This document shows, piece by piece, positions 1-6,908 of a stretch of DNA of 9,273 nucleotides. Position numbers and translations under genes: made by a program. The notes under the pieces were generated by a model. That model searched no databases and was not told the origin of the DNA. It saw only the letters and a program-made list of their open reading frames with translations. This DNA comes from an uncultured Haemophilus sp. (GTDB taxonomy: Bacteria > Pseudomonadota > Gammaproteobacteria > Enterobacterales > Pasteurellaceae), in contig NZ_CAJLNI010000076.1 of assembly GCF_905207935.1 (NCBI RefSeq), positions 1 to 9,273 on the forward strand, written 5' to 3'. How positions within the stretch are numbered: the stretch's first letter is position 1; each line of letters starts with the position of its first letter.

Positions 1-637
1 TATACCGTTGAATTTGATTGGCTTTTGTTGATTGCCAATGTACTTGATTTAACGATGATTTATAAAGTAAACCTTGGTGATATTCTAAATCGTCAGGTGT
101 AAATGGTGTGCCTCGTGCTTCTAAATAACTTGGAGAGGCAACAAAATGCATAGGGGAGCTACTAATTTTACGCGCAACAAGTGAGCTATCTTGCATATAG
201 CCAATCCGTAATGCTAAGTCATAGCCCTCAGCAACAAGATCGACACGTTTATCTTCAAATTCAATTTCTACGTGTAAATTGGGATGAAGTTCAATAAATT
301 TAGGCAAGTTAGGCGATATATAAAGCAAGCCAAAATCACGAGGCACAGAGATTAATAAATTACCTTGTAAGCTTGTCGCCATATTACTAATGCTAGAATC
401 AGCCTCGCTTAAATCTAATAAAATAGCTTGGCAACGTTGATAATAAAGCATACCGGCTTCAGTTGGCACAATTTTTCGCGTTGTACGTTGTAATAATCGC
501 GTTTTTAAATGTTCTTCTAATTGTGAAACTAATTTACTCGCCATCGCCACAGAAATATTCTGTTGGTTTGCGGCTTGTGTAAAACTTTGCGTTTCGATCA
601 CTTTACAGAAAACCGAAATTGCATTGAGTTTATCCAT
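1..637 (-). CDS. LysR-family transcriptional regulator, 3' part missing (runs off the left edge)
   Basis: Reading the minus strand from an ATG at 637 gives 212 open codons to the window edge with no stop, so the C-terminal part, probably about 80 to 90 residues for a typical 300-residue family member, is missing. The protein starts MDKLNAISVFCKVIETQSFT and has the LysR winged helix-turn-helix in residues 1-60 (SFTQAANQQNISVAMASKLVSQLE, then RTTRKIVPTEAG). A substrate-binding domain of the periplasmic-binding-protein type begins near residue 92 (GNLLISVPRDFG) and contains the usual DLALRIG stretch. AAGGA about ten bases upstream supports this start. It is a DNA-binding regulator, usually controlled by a small ligand, and family members often act on a divergent neighbour and on themselves. 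The divergent neighbour is topA, which is a housekeeping gene, so the target is unclear. The effector cannot be read from the sequence. Confidence 0.93.
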   Translation of the reverse strand, partial: MDKLNAISVFCKVIETQSFTQAANQQNISVAMASKLVSQLEEHLKTRLLQRTTRKIVPTEAGMLYYQRCQAILLDLSEADSSISNMATSLQGNLLISVPRDFGLLYISPNLPKFIELHPNLHVEIEFEDKRVDLVAEGYDLALRIGYMQDSSLVARKISSSPMHFVASPSYLEARGTPFTPDDLEYHQGLLYKSSLNQVHWQSTKANQIQRY

Positions 638-734
638 TTATAAATCCTTTTTGAAAAAAAGCTTGATTTTATCGGCGTAAGTTTGCAGTATATCGCCAAT
701 TTTACAGAATTCTAGTTATATTTTAGGTAAGCAA
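638..734. promoter_or_regulatory. Divergent lysR / topA intergenic region
   Basis: These 97 bases must hold the promoters of both the LysR gene (leftward) and topA (rightward). No pair of -35 and -10 boxes stands out. For topA the best plus-strand reading is TTTGCA (682-687), a 17-base gap and CAGAAT (705-710), each 4 of 6 matches. For the regulator, TATACT on the minus strand (near 687-692) is a fair -10 without a clear -35. GGCG at 674-677 and CGCC at 694-697 form a small dyad around a T-N11-A stretch, which could be a LysR-type binding site, though such motifs are common by chance. Confidence 0.35.
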
Positions 735-3341
735 ATGAGCAAATCTTTAGTGATTGTGGAGTCGCCAGCTAAAGCGAAAACCATCAATAAATATTTAGGT
801 AGCCAGTATGTGGTGAAATCCAGCGTAGGGCATATTTGTGATTTGCCTACAGCAGGGAGTAGCACAGGCGAGAAAGCTAAACCAGTTTCCACTAAAGGAT
901 TAAGTGCGGAAGAAAAAAACAAAATTAAAGCAGAAAAAGACCGTGCGGCCTTAGTGAAACGTATGGGAATTGACCCTTATCATGATTGGAAAGCCAATTA
1001 CCAAATTCTACCTGGCAAAGAAAAAGTGGTAGCTGAATTAAAATCCCTTGCTAAAAAATCCGATCATATTTATCTCGCAACCGACTTGGATAGAGAAGGA
1101 GAGGCTATCGCGTGGCATTTACGCGAAGTGATCGGCGGTGATGATAGCCGTTTTAGTCGCGTTGTATTTAATGAGATTACGAAGAAAGCGATAGAAAAAG
1201 CATTCCAGCATCCTGCACACATTAATATGGATCAGGTTAATGCTCAGCAAACCCGTCGTTTCTTAGACCGCGTGGTAGGCTTCATGGTGTCGCCATTATT
1301 ATGGAAAAAAGTGGCACGAGGACTATCTGCCGGACGTGTGCAATCTGTTGCCGTGAAATTGGTGGTAGAGCGTGAACGTGAAATCAAAGCATTCCAACCG
1401 GAAGAGTTTTGGGAAATTGAAGCGCTAACCCAAACGAGCAAGAAAGAAGACTTACGTTTGGATGTGGTGCAATATAAAGGCAAGAAATTTGAGCCGAAAA
1501 ATGAAAAAGAAGCTCAAAGTGCGGTCGATTTCTTAAATAAATCACATTACGTTGTCACAGATTTAGAAACAAAACCAACAGGTTCTAAACCAAGAGCCCC
1601 ATTTATTACTTCAACCTTACAACAAACTGCAAGCACGCGTTTAGGTTTTGGGGTGAAGAAAACCATGATGTTAGCGCAACGTTTATACGAAGCCGGTTAC
1701 ATTACTTACATGCGTACTGACTCTACCAACTTGAGCCAAGATGCGTTAAATATGGCACGCTCTTATATCGAAAGCCATTTTGGCAAAGATTATTTGCCCG
1801 CTAAACCGAATTTCTATTCGAGTAAAGAAAACGCACAAGAAGCGCACGAAGCCATTCGTCCTTCTGATGTCAAACTGCTTGCGGATCATTTAAGTGGCAT
1901 GGATAAAGACGCAGTGCGTTTGTATGATTTAATCTGGCGTCAATTTGTGGCTTGTCAAATGCCGGCTGCACAATATGACAGTACAACAGTCACTGTAATG
2001 GCTGGCGATTATGAATTGAAAGCCAAAGGCCGTATTTTACGCTTTGATGGTTGGACAAAAGTCTTGCCACAATTAGGTAAAAATCCAGAAGACCAAATTT
2101 TACCGGCTGTGAGTTTAAACGAAACATTAGCACTAAAAACGGTTTCGCCAAGCCAACACTTTACCAAACCGCCAGCTCGTTTTACTGAAGCTGCATTGGT
2201 TAAAGAATTGGAGAAACGTGGTATTGGTCGTCCTTCGACTTATGCAGCAATTATTTCGACTATTCAAGAACGTGGTTATGTGCGCATTGAAAATCGCCGT
2301 TTCTATGCCGAGAAAATGGGTGAAATCGTTACTGATCGCTTAAATCAATCTTTTACTGATTTGATGAGCTACGATTTCACTGCCAACATGGAAAACGTGC
2401 TAGACCAAATTGCATCCGGTGAGAAAAATTGGAAAGCTGAGTTAAATCAATTCTTCAAAGATTTTTCTACCCAACTTTCTAAGGCTGAATTAGATGAGTT
2501 AGAAGGTGGAATGAAGCCGAATAGCCTTGTGCTCACCGATATTGATTGCCCAACTTGTGGCCGCAAAATGGCGATTCGCACAGCAAGTACAGGTGTCTTC
2601 CTTGGTTGTTCTGGTTATGCATTACCACCAAAAGAGCGTTGTAAAACGACGATTAATCTCATTCCAGAAGCAGAGTTACTAAACGTATTGGATGAGGCTT
2701 CTGAGACCAAAGCCTTAATGGATCGTAAACGTTGTCCGAAATGTGGCACAGCGATGGATAGCTATATCATCGACCCACATCGTAAATTACATATTTGTGG
2801 TAACAATCCGAATTGTGATGGTTATTTGGTTGAACAAGGCCAATTCAAAATTAAAGGCTATGATGGTCCGATTGTAGAATGCGACAAGTGTGGTGCGGAT
2901 ATGCACTTAAAACTCGGTCGTTTTGGTAAATATATGGGCTGTACCAGCTGTGATAACACCCGTAAGATTTTGAAAAACGGCGAGGTTGCACCGCCAAAAG
3001 AAGAGCCGGTTCATTTCCCTGAATTGAAATGTGAAAAATCTGATGCGTATTTTGTATTACGTGATGGTGCAAGTGGCGTGTTTATGTCAGCACATAACTT
3101 CCCGAAATCACGTGAAACACGACCGGCAAAAGTGTCTGAATTAGCCCTTTATCGTGATCGTTTACCAGAAAAATTACGTTATTTAGCGGATGCGCCACAA
3201 AAAGACCCTGAGGGCAATGAAGCGATTATCCGGTTCAGCCGTAAAGAAAAACATCAATATGTGACATCTGAAAAGAATGGCAAAGCCACAAAATGGATTG
3301 TGGATTATATTGATGGGAAATGGGTAGAACGGAAAAAGTAG
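735..3341 (+). CDS. topA: DNA topoisomerase I (type IA)
   Basis: This enzyme relaxes negatively supercoiled DNA by cutting one strand through a tyrosine-DNA link, balancing gyrase in the nucleoid. Its 868 aa are close to the 865 of E. coli TopA and the two can be followed end to end. The Toprim domain shows E9 (IVESPAKAKT) and D117/D119/E121 (ATDLDREGE), the Mg2+-binding acidic residues. The active-site tyrosine is Y325 in GYITYMRTDSTNLS, followed by R327. Three four-cysteine zinc ribbons follow: C605/C608/C625/C636, C667/C670/C688/C694 and C716/C719/C736/C739, then a further C-terminal domain ending WVERKK. AGG lies about nine bases before the start. The conserved GHIRDLP motif reads GHICDLP here (C35, codon TGT), a possible one-base change. 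The next gene starts one base after the stop, so they are probably co-transcribed. Confidence 0.98.
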   Translation: MSKSLVIVESPAKAKTINKYLGSQYVVKSSVGHICDLPTAGSSTGEKAKPVSTKGLSAEEKNKIKAEKDRAALVKRMGIDPYHDWKANYQILPGKEKVVAELKSLAKKSDHIYLATDLDREGEAIAWHLREVIGGDDSRFSRVVFNEITKKAIEKAFQHPAHINMDQVNAQQTRRFLDRVVGFMVSPLLWKKVARGLSAGRVQSVAVKLVVEREREIKAFQPEEFWEIEALTQTSKKEDLRLDVVQYKGKKFEPKNEKEAQSAVDFLNKSHYVVTDLETKPTGSKPRAPFITSTLQQTASTRLGFGVKKTMMLAQRLYEAGYITYMRTDSTNLSQDALNMARSYIESHFGKDYLPAKPNFYSSKENAQEAHEAIRPSDVKLLADHLSGMDKDAVRLYDLIWRQFVACQMPAAQYDSTTVTVMAGDYELKAKGRILRFDGWTKVLPQLGKNPEDQILPAVSLNETLALKTVSPSQHFTKPPARFTEAALVKELEKRGIGRPSTYAAIISTIQERGYVRIENRRFYAEKMGEIVTDRLNQSFTDLMSYDFTANMENVLDQIASGEKNWKAELNQFFKDFSTQLSKAELDELEGGMKPNSLVLTDIDCPTCGRKMAIRTASTGVFLGCSGYALPPKERCKTTINLIPEAELLNVLDEASETKALMDRKRCPKCGTAMDSYIIDPHRKLHICGNNPNCDGYLVEQGQFKIKGYDGPIVECDKCGADMHLKLGRFGKYMGCTSCDNTRKILKNGEVAPPKEEPVHFPELKCEKSDAYFVLRDGASGVFMSAHNFPKSRETRPAKVSELALYRDRLPEKLRYLADAPQKDPEGNEAIIRFSRKEKHQYVTSEKNGKATKWIVDYIDGKWVERKK
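1517..1525 (+). repeat. DNA uptake signal sequence (Haemophilus type) inside topA
   Basis: Exact AAGTGCGGT. In the topA frame the core reads as Ser-Ala-Val (AGT GCG GTC), a frame that uptake signals in coding regions often use. These 9-mers mark DNA for preferred uptake by naturally competent Pasteurellaceae. Confidence 0.9.
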
Positions 3342-3342
3342 G

Positions 3343-3903
3343 ATGAACATCACGGTTTATTGCGGTGCGAGTTTAGGTAATGATTCTGCCTATCAGGCTG
3401 CCGCAAAAAAATTAGGAAAATGGATTGCTGATGGTCAACATACTTTAGTTTATGGTGGCGGAAAATTGGGATTAATGGGCGTGGTTGCAGATACTGTACT
3501 TGCTCATCAAGGCAAGGTAATTGGCATTATTCCTCAATTTTTACAAGACAGAGAAGTTGCACATCCTAATTTGACCAAGACCGTGGTTGTTGAAAGCATG
3601 TCTGAGCGAAAAAATAAAATGGTTGAGCTTGGCGATGCTTATATCGCTTTGCCTGGCGGACCTGGCACTTTAGAAGAAATTGCTGAAGTGATTTCTTGGG
3701 CGCGAATTGGAAAAAATAACAATCCTTGTATTCTGTTTAATGAAAAGGGGTATTTTGATTCACTAAAGTCCTTTTTTAGCCATATGGTGAAAGAAGGCTT
3801 CTTTACTCAAGGTGATTTTGAGAAGATTTTATTCTCGAATAATCTTCAAGAAATCGAAACCTTTATTGAACATTACCAACCTCCAGCGTTAAGAACATAT
3901 TAA
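3343..3903 (+). CDS. LOG-family cytokinin riboside 5'-monophosphate phosphoribohydrolase-like protein (TIGR00730 family)
   Basis: The 186-aa protein has the family's Rossmann-like fold signatures in order: an N-terminal strand NITVYCGASLG (residues 2-12), the nucleotide-binding loop YGGGKLGLMG (37-46), the SMSERK segment (85-90) and the PGGPGTLEE signature (104-112), which carries the catalytic glutamate region. Family members split nucleoside 5'-monophosphates such as AMP or cytokinin ribotides into base and ribose 5-phosphate. In bacteria without plant contact the true substrate is often unknown, so the reaction is inferred from the family. No signal peptide or membrane segment is seen, so it should be cytosolic. 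The start lies one base after the topA stop, with GGAAAAAGTAGG just ahead, which suggests translational coupling to topA. The gene ends at a strong terminator. Confidence 0.92.
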   Translation: MNITVYCGASLGNDSAYQAAAKKLGKWIADGQHTLVYGGGKLGLMGVVADTVLAHQGKVIGIIPQFLQDREVAHPNLTKTVVVESMSERKNKMVELGDAYIALPGGPGTLEEIAEVISWARIGKNNNPCILFNEKGYFDSLKSFFSHMVKEGFFTQGDFEKILFSNNLQEIETFIEHYQPPALRTY

Positions 3904-3935
3904 AAAAGTGCGGTTAAATTTGACCGCACTTTTTT
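3902..3935. terminator. Bidirectional terminator made of two inverted uptake signals
   Basis: AAGTGCGGT (3906-3914) and ACCGCACTT (3923-3931) form the arms of a hairpin with about 13 paired bases (A-tract and uptake signal on one side, uptake signal and T-tract on the other) and a loop of at most eight bases. T-runs follow on both strands. It sits between the convergent LOG and DUF4198 genes and should stop transcription from both sides. Paired uptake signals acting as terminators are well known in Haemophilus. Confidence 0.92.
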
Positions 3936-3940
3936 TATGA

Positions 3941-4777
3941 TTAATGGTGATGATGTTCTGGTTTTGGTGGCAGTTTAGCACGCGCTTTACCAACAGGTAG
4001 AATTAACGTTGCGTAATTTGCTGATTGTTGACACACCTTTTGATCTTCAAATGGTTCTTTGTGAATCACTTTAAGTTTCCAAATACCTTCAATTAATGGG
4101 ATAAAGTTAACTTTACCTTCACTATCTGTTTTACCTGAAAACGCTTGTGGTTCACGATGAGATGTTGCCGCTTCCATATCTTTTACAACAAACGTATCAG
4201 ACGTTGCGATAATTGTTTCACCCGCAAGCGGTTGGTCTTTATAGAAAATTTGAATAGGGAAAGCTTCACCCGCTTTAATTGTTTTTGGATCTTTGAGTGG
4301 CACAATTTCAAGTGGTAAGCCGATACGTGTCATCGCCATATCCGCATTCAATGGTTTCTTACCAACCACAGTAAAGGCTTTACCAAACATTTGAGTTTGT
4401 TCGCAATAGAATGCATTTGGTGTACCTTGTAAGTTATCCATTTTCCAACCTTCATTATTTTGTGACCAGAAAGTTGGTTTATAAGTAGCTGTTACCCAAT
4501 ATGAACCGTCTTTTAACGGTTTTTCTGATTGATATTGGTAGTTTTCACCTTTTTGTACTAAGGTTTGCATTTCACCATCTTGATTGATGAGTTCCATCGG
4601 TGGAAAAATAGCGAGACGTTTTTCAGGAATTTTTTCAACGTAAGGGTAGTCACCATAAGCTAAATCAGCTTTTAAAACGCTATTAGAAGCAATTTGTGCC
4701 GGTGTTGCAACCCAAACCTCATGAGCTTGCGCGAGCGCAGAGAAGCCAAGTAGTGCTGCAATTAATGTTTTTTTCAT
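3941..4777 (-). CDS. Exported DUF4198-family protein, probable periplasmic metal-binding protein
   Basis: The 278-aa product starts with a Sec signal peptide (MKKTLIAALLGFSALAQA) predicted to be cut after A18, so the mature protein would start with His19 (HEVWV). The N-terminal AHE-W pattern and overall architecture match DUF4198, a family that includes the NikK component linked to nickel ECF transporters in Haemophilus. A second region resembling an Ig-like domain spans about residues 150-263 (KAGEAFPIQIFYKDQPLAGE and later DSEGKVNFIPLIEGIWKLKV). C125 and C249 could form a disulfide. The protein ends in four histidines (PKPEHHHH). A His at the mature N-terminus plus a His tail suggests Ni, Cu, Co or Zn binding, but the metal is inference. 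No transporter genes are adjacent. AAAGGAAAG is the ribosome site. A CRP site lies upstream, so carbon or energy state may control it. Confidence 0.85.
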   Translation of the reverse strand: MKKTLIAALLGFSALAQAHEVWVATPAQIASNSVLKADLAYGDYPYVEKIPEKRLAIFPPMELINQDGEMQTLVQKGENYQYQSEKPLKDGSYWVTATYKPTFWSQNNEGWKMDNLQGTPNAFYCEQTQMFGKAFTVVGKKPLNADMAMTRIGLPLEIVPLKDPKTIKAGEAFPIQIFYKDQPLAGETIIATSDTFVVKDMEAATSHREPQAFSGKTDSEGKVNFIPLIEGIWKLKVIHKEPFEDQKVCQQSANYATLILPVGKARAKLPPKPEHHHH

Positions 4778-4834
4778 TGTCTTTCCTTTTTAATCAATAA
4801 ATCAATTTATAGAAAGTCTTCGATAGGGCGGACG

Positions 4835-4840
4835 AGTATA
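4835..4840 (-). promoter_or_regulatory. Probable -10 element of the DUF4198 gene
   Basis: On the minus strand this reads TATACT, 5 of 6 to TATAAT. The hexamer 17 bases upstream (TCGTCT) is a poor -35, as expected for a promoter that needs an activator. A start near 4828 would give a leader of about 50 bases. Confidence 0.5.
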
Positions 4841-4880
4841 ACTAAAAAGAAATGATGAGACGAATGAAAAAAGTTGATTT

Positions 4881-4896
4881 TGTGAGGAGCTTCACA
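4881..4896 (-). promoter_or_regulatory. CRP (cAMP receptor protein) binding site upstream of the DUF4198 gene
   Basis: TGTGA-GGAGCT-TCACA is an exact match to both CRP half-sites with the standard six-base spacer, and it is flanked by TTT on the left and TTTTTTT on the right as in the wider consensus. Its centre (4888.5) is about 60 bases upstream of the start predicted from the TATACT box, close to the -61.5 position of class I CRP activation. The only gene placed to use it is the DUF4198 gene on the minus strand. Confidence 0.75.
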
Positions 4897-4904
4897 TTTT
4901 TTTA

Positions 4905-4950
4905 ACAAAAAAGTGCGGTCAATAAAACGATTGTTTTTCTGATCGCACTT
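4905..4950 (-). terminator. uspE terminator containing an uptake signal and a decayed partner
   Basis: An exact AAGTGCGGT (4911-4919) pairs with ATCGCACTT (4942-4950), which differs from ACCGCACTT by one base. AAGTGCGGTCA (4911-4921) can pair with TGATCGCACTT (4940-4950) over 11 positions with one G-T wobble, and AAAAC/GTTTT in the loop can extend the structure. On the minus strand it ends in six T, 26 bases after the uspE stop. Confidence 0.82.
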
Positions 4951-4975
4951 GTTTTAAATAAAAAGCTAAATAGGC

Positions 4976-5899
4976 TTATTTTTTAGATGGTTTAATGGCT
5001 AATAAATTGCAGCTTAATTTACTAATTACATGTTCAGCTGTATTACCTAGTAACGCTGCAGATAAACCCGTTCTTCCCACTGTGCCTAAAATCACTAATT
5101 CAGCTTCAATTTCTTTCGCCACTTCAGGAATCACCTCTTCAGGGAAACCTTCGCGTACATGGGTATGATCTTCATCAATACCAAATTTTTGACGTAAGGC
5201 TTTCATATTGATAAGGTGTTGACCACGAATACCATTTTCATAACCTGAAGTATTAAATTCAGGTAAATCAATCGCCATATTAATTGGTGCAACAGGGTAG
5301 GCTGCCACTAAATGTACGTTACCACGGTTTAAGTTTTCCGCTAAATTCATGCCTGTTGAAACTAATTCTTGATTGAATTCATCTTGATATTCTTGTTCAC
5401 CCGACACATTAACAGCGACTAAAATACGGCGTTGGTGTTTCCAGTCACCATCACGTACCATTAATACAGGGATTGGACATTTACGTAACAATTGCCAATC
5501 TACCGGTGTGAAAATCAATGAAGTAAAGCTTTCTTCATCTTTAGTATATTTCACAACGAGGTCATATTGATTTTTTTCAACTTCTTCACGAATTGTATCT
5601 GCTTCATTACTGCTCCATACAATGTGAGATTCAAATTCAATTTCTGGATCAGCATATTTATCTAAATAAAATTGCACAGCTTGACGTTGTTGTTCAACGG
5701 CTGTTTTATGCATTTCGCTGCGTTCTTCAGAAGAAAGAAGGGCTGACATCTCATACGATAAGTCATAAACACTCAAAAGGGTGGTGATTTTTACCTTTGT
5801 TTCATTTTGCTGTTCTTTAACAAGACGAACGGCACGAGCAAGCGCATATTGTTTTTCGTTATCAGGATTGAGTACAACAAGAATATTATTAAATTTCAT
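4976..5899 (-). CDS. uspE: Universal stress protein E, tandem Usp domains
   Basis: The 307-aa protein is two universal stress domains in tandem, about residues 1-150 (NNILVVLNPDNEKQ to PIPVLMVRDG) and 155-305 (HQRRILVAVNVSG to NLLAIKPSKK). E. coli UspE is the same architecture at 316 aa. The second domain has the ATP-binding type loop LGTVGRTGLSAALLGNTAEH (271-290), of the G-2x-G-9x-G-S/T kind. The matching stretch of the first domain (YTKDEESFTSLIFTP) lacks these glycines, so only the second half may bind nucleotide. UspE is a cytosolic protein linked in E. coli to stress resistance, motility and adhesion. TTGGAGG precedes the ATG. It lies downstream of fnr, as in E. coli, but the fnr terminator and its own promoter make it a separate unit. 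Confidence 0.95.
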   Translation of the reverse strand: MKFNNILVVLNPDNEKQYALARAVRLVKEQQNETKVKITTLLSVYDLSYEMSALLSSEERSEMHKTAVEQQRQAVQFYLDKYADPEIEFESHIVWSSNEADTIREEVEKNQYDLVVKYTKDEESFTSLIFTPVDWQLLRKCPIPVLMVRDGDWKHQRRILVAVNVSGEQEYQDEFNQELVSTGMNLAENLNRGNVHLVAAYPVAPINMAIDLPEFNTSGYENGIRGQHLINMKALRQKFGIDEDHTHVREGFPEEVIPEVAKEIEAELVILGTVGRTGLSAALLGNTAEHVISKLSCNLLAIKPSKK

Positions 5900-5926
5900 A
5901 AAACCTCCAAGATATGAGATATCAAT

Positions 5927-5955
5927 AGGATAGAAAAGATTTTAAACGATGACAA
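5927..5955 (-). promoter_or_regulatory. uspE promoter
   Basis: On the minus strand TTGTCA (5950-5955, 5 of 6 to TTGACA) is followed after exactly 17 bases by TATCCT (5927-5932, 4 of 6 to TATAAT). It lies between the fnr terminator and the uspE ribosome site, giving a leader of about 20 bases. Confidence 0.6.
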
Positions 5956-6007
5956 GAACCGATTATCAAAAAAGTGATCTCGTGCAAGTTTTTTTGTTTC
6001 AAATGTT

Positions 6008-6033
6008 AAAAAAGCGTGAAAACTCACGCTTTT
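6008..6033 (-). terminator. fnr terminator
   Basis: AAAAGCGTGA (6010-6019) and TCACGCTTTT (6024-6033) form a 10-bp hairpin with the four-base loop AAAC. Read on the minus strand it starts only a few bases after the fnr stop and ends in a run of six T. It separates fnr from uspE. Confidence 0.88.
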
Positions 6034-6036
6034 AAT

Positions 6037-6810
6037 TTATTCTGCTAATTGGATTTTGGTTTTATGTACACCGGTTAAATCAATCAAGGCATTAATATCA
6101 TTAATCGTAATGTATTTACCTTGAACAGAGAGTACACCCAGTTTTTGGAAACGACCAAGTAAACGACTGATGGTTTCAACGGTTAAACCAAGATAGTTAC
6201 CAATATCACTACGAGTCATGGTTAAACGGAATTCTTTCGCAGAGAAACCACGAGCAGAATAACGTTTTGATAGATTGTGAATAAATGCCGCTAAACGTTC
6301 TTCAGCATTCATTTTAGACAGTAATAAAATCATTTCTTGATCGCTTTTGATTTCACTACTCATTAAACGCATAATTTGTTGACGAAGTTTAGGCATTTTT
6401 CCAGATAAGTCATCTAAGATATCAAATGGAATTTCACATACCATGGCGGTTTCCAAAGCCTGTGCAAAACTTGGATGTTGCATATTTGTGATCGCATCAA
6501 AGCCCACTAAATCACCAGGTAAGTGGAAAGAGGTAATTTGTTCTTCACCGGCTTCGCTAATGGTATAAGTTTTAATGGTACCGGAACGAATCGCATAAAT
6601 GGAATTCAGTGTATCACCAGCTTTAAAAAGGACTTGAGATTTTTGAATGGGTTTTTTACGCTCGATGATATTATCAAGCTGATCGAGCTCATGTTCGTTC
6701 AATGTGAAAGGGATACAAAGTTGACTAATACTGCAATCCTGACAATGAATTGCACAACCACCTGATTGAACTCTGCGTCCTGATTTGGTTTCTGAAACGA
6801 AATTCTTCAT
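6037..6810 (-). CDS. fnr: FNR, oxygen-sensing global transcription regulator
   Basis: The 257-aa protein matches E. coli FNR (250 aa) almost throughout, shifted by +3. The iron-sulfur ligands are C23, C26, C32 (from CAIHCQDCSISQLC) and C125 (MVCEIPF), equal to E. coli C20, C23, C29 and C122. They hold a [4Fe-4S] cluster that oxygen destroys. A cyclic-nucleotide-type sensor domain, the dimer helix (MRLMSSEIKSDQEM, with D157 equal to E. coli D154) and a helix-turn-helix follow. The recognition helix VETISRLLGR keeps E212, S215 and R216, which read the TTGAT half-site. It switches genes for anaerobic respiration. GAGGAA seven bases ahead supports the start, although the first 13 residues differ from E. 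coli. An FNR-like box lies in its own promoter. Confidence 0.98.
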   Translation of the reverse strand: MKNFVSETKSGRRVQSGGCAIHCQDCSISQLCIPFTLNEHELDQLDNIIERKKPIQKSQVLFKAGDTLNSIYAIRSGTIKTYTISEAGEEQITSFHLPGDLVGFDAITNMQHPSFAQALETAMVCEIPFDILDDLSGKMPKLRQQIMRLMSSEIKSDQEMILLLSKMNAEERLAAFIHNLSKRYSARGFSAKEFRLTMTRSDIGNYLGLTVETISRLLGRFQKLGVLSVQGKYITINDINALIDLTGVHKTKIQLAE

Positions 6811-6842
6811 TTATTCCTCAAATCGATAAATATAGTGTAAAA

Positions 6843-6864
6843 TTGATCTAACGCAATTATTCTA
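6843..6864 (-). promoter_or_regulatory. fnr promoter -10 with an overlapping FNR-like box
   Basis: On the minus strand TAGAAT (6859-6864) is 5 of 6 to TATAAT, followed after two bases by TTGCGTTAGATCAA (6843-6856). That is 8 of 10 to the FNR consensus TTGAT-N4-ATCAA, with one half-site perfect. The box would cover the transcription start, the position expected for self-repression. FNR autoregulation is known in E. coli. The same box lies 53 to 66 bases upstream of the small plus-strand ORF at 6909. Confidence 0.5.
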
Positions 6865-6908
6865 CCACTAAATAGTCAATTTCAGAAGTTATCGAAGAGC
6901 AAATCAAT

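Noticed and set aside
1244..1483. Minus-strand ORF of 79 codons inside topA
   Set aside because: Antisense to highly conserved topA coding sequence, with no start signal or domain.
4233..4241. GCAAGCGGT as an Actinobacillus pleuropneumoniae-type uptake signal (ACAAGCGGT)
   Set aside because: One mismatch, inside a coding region, single copy, while the window carries six exact Haemophilus-type signals.
4785..4803. TTGATT direct repeats upstream of the DUF4198 gene as an FNR or Fur site
   Set aside because: The halves are in the same orientation, not the inverted TTGAT-N4-ATCAA, and there is no match to a Fur box.
4881..4903. Hairpin TGTGAG/TTCACA followed by seven T on the plus strand, read as a terminator of an unknown small RNA
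   Set aside because: The stem is only six pairs with one wobble, no plus-strand promoter or gene precedes it, and the same bases are an exact CRP operator in a sensible position.
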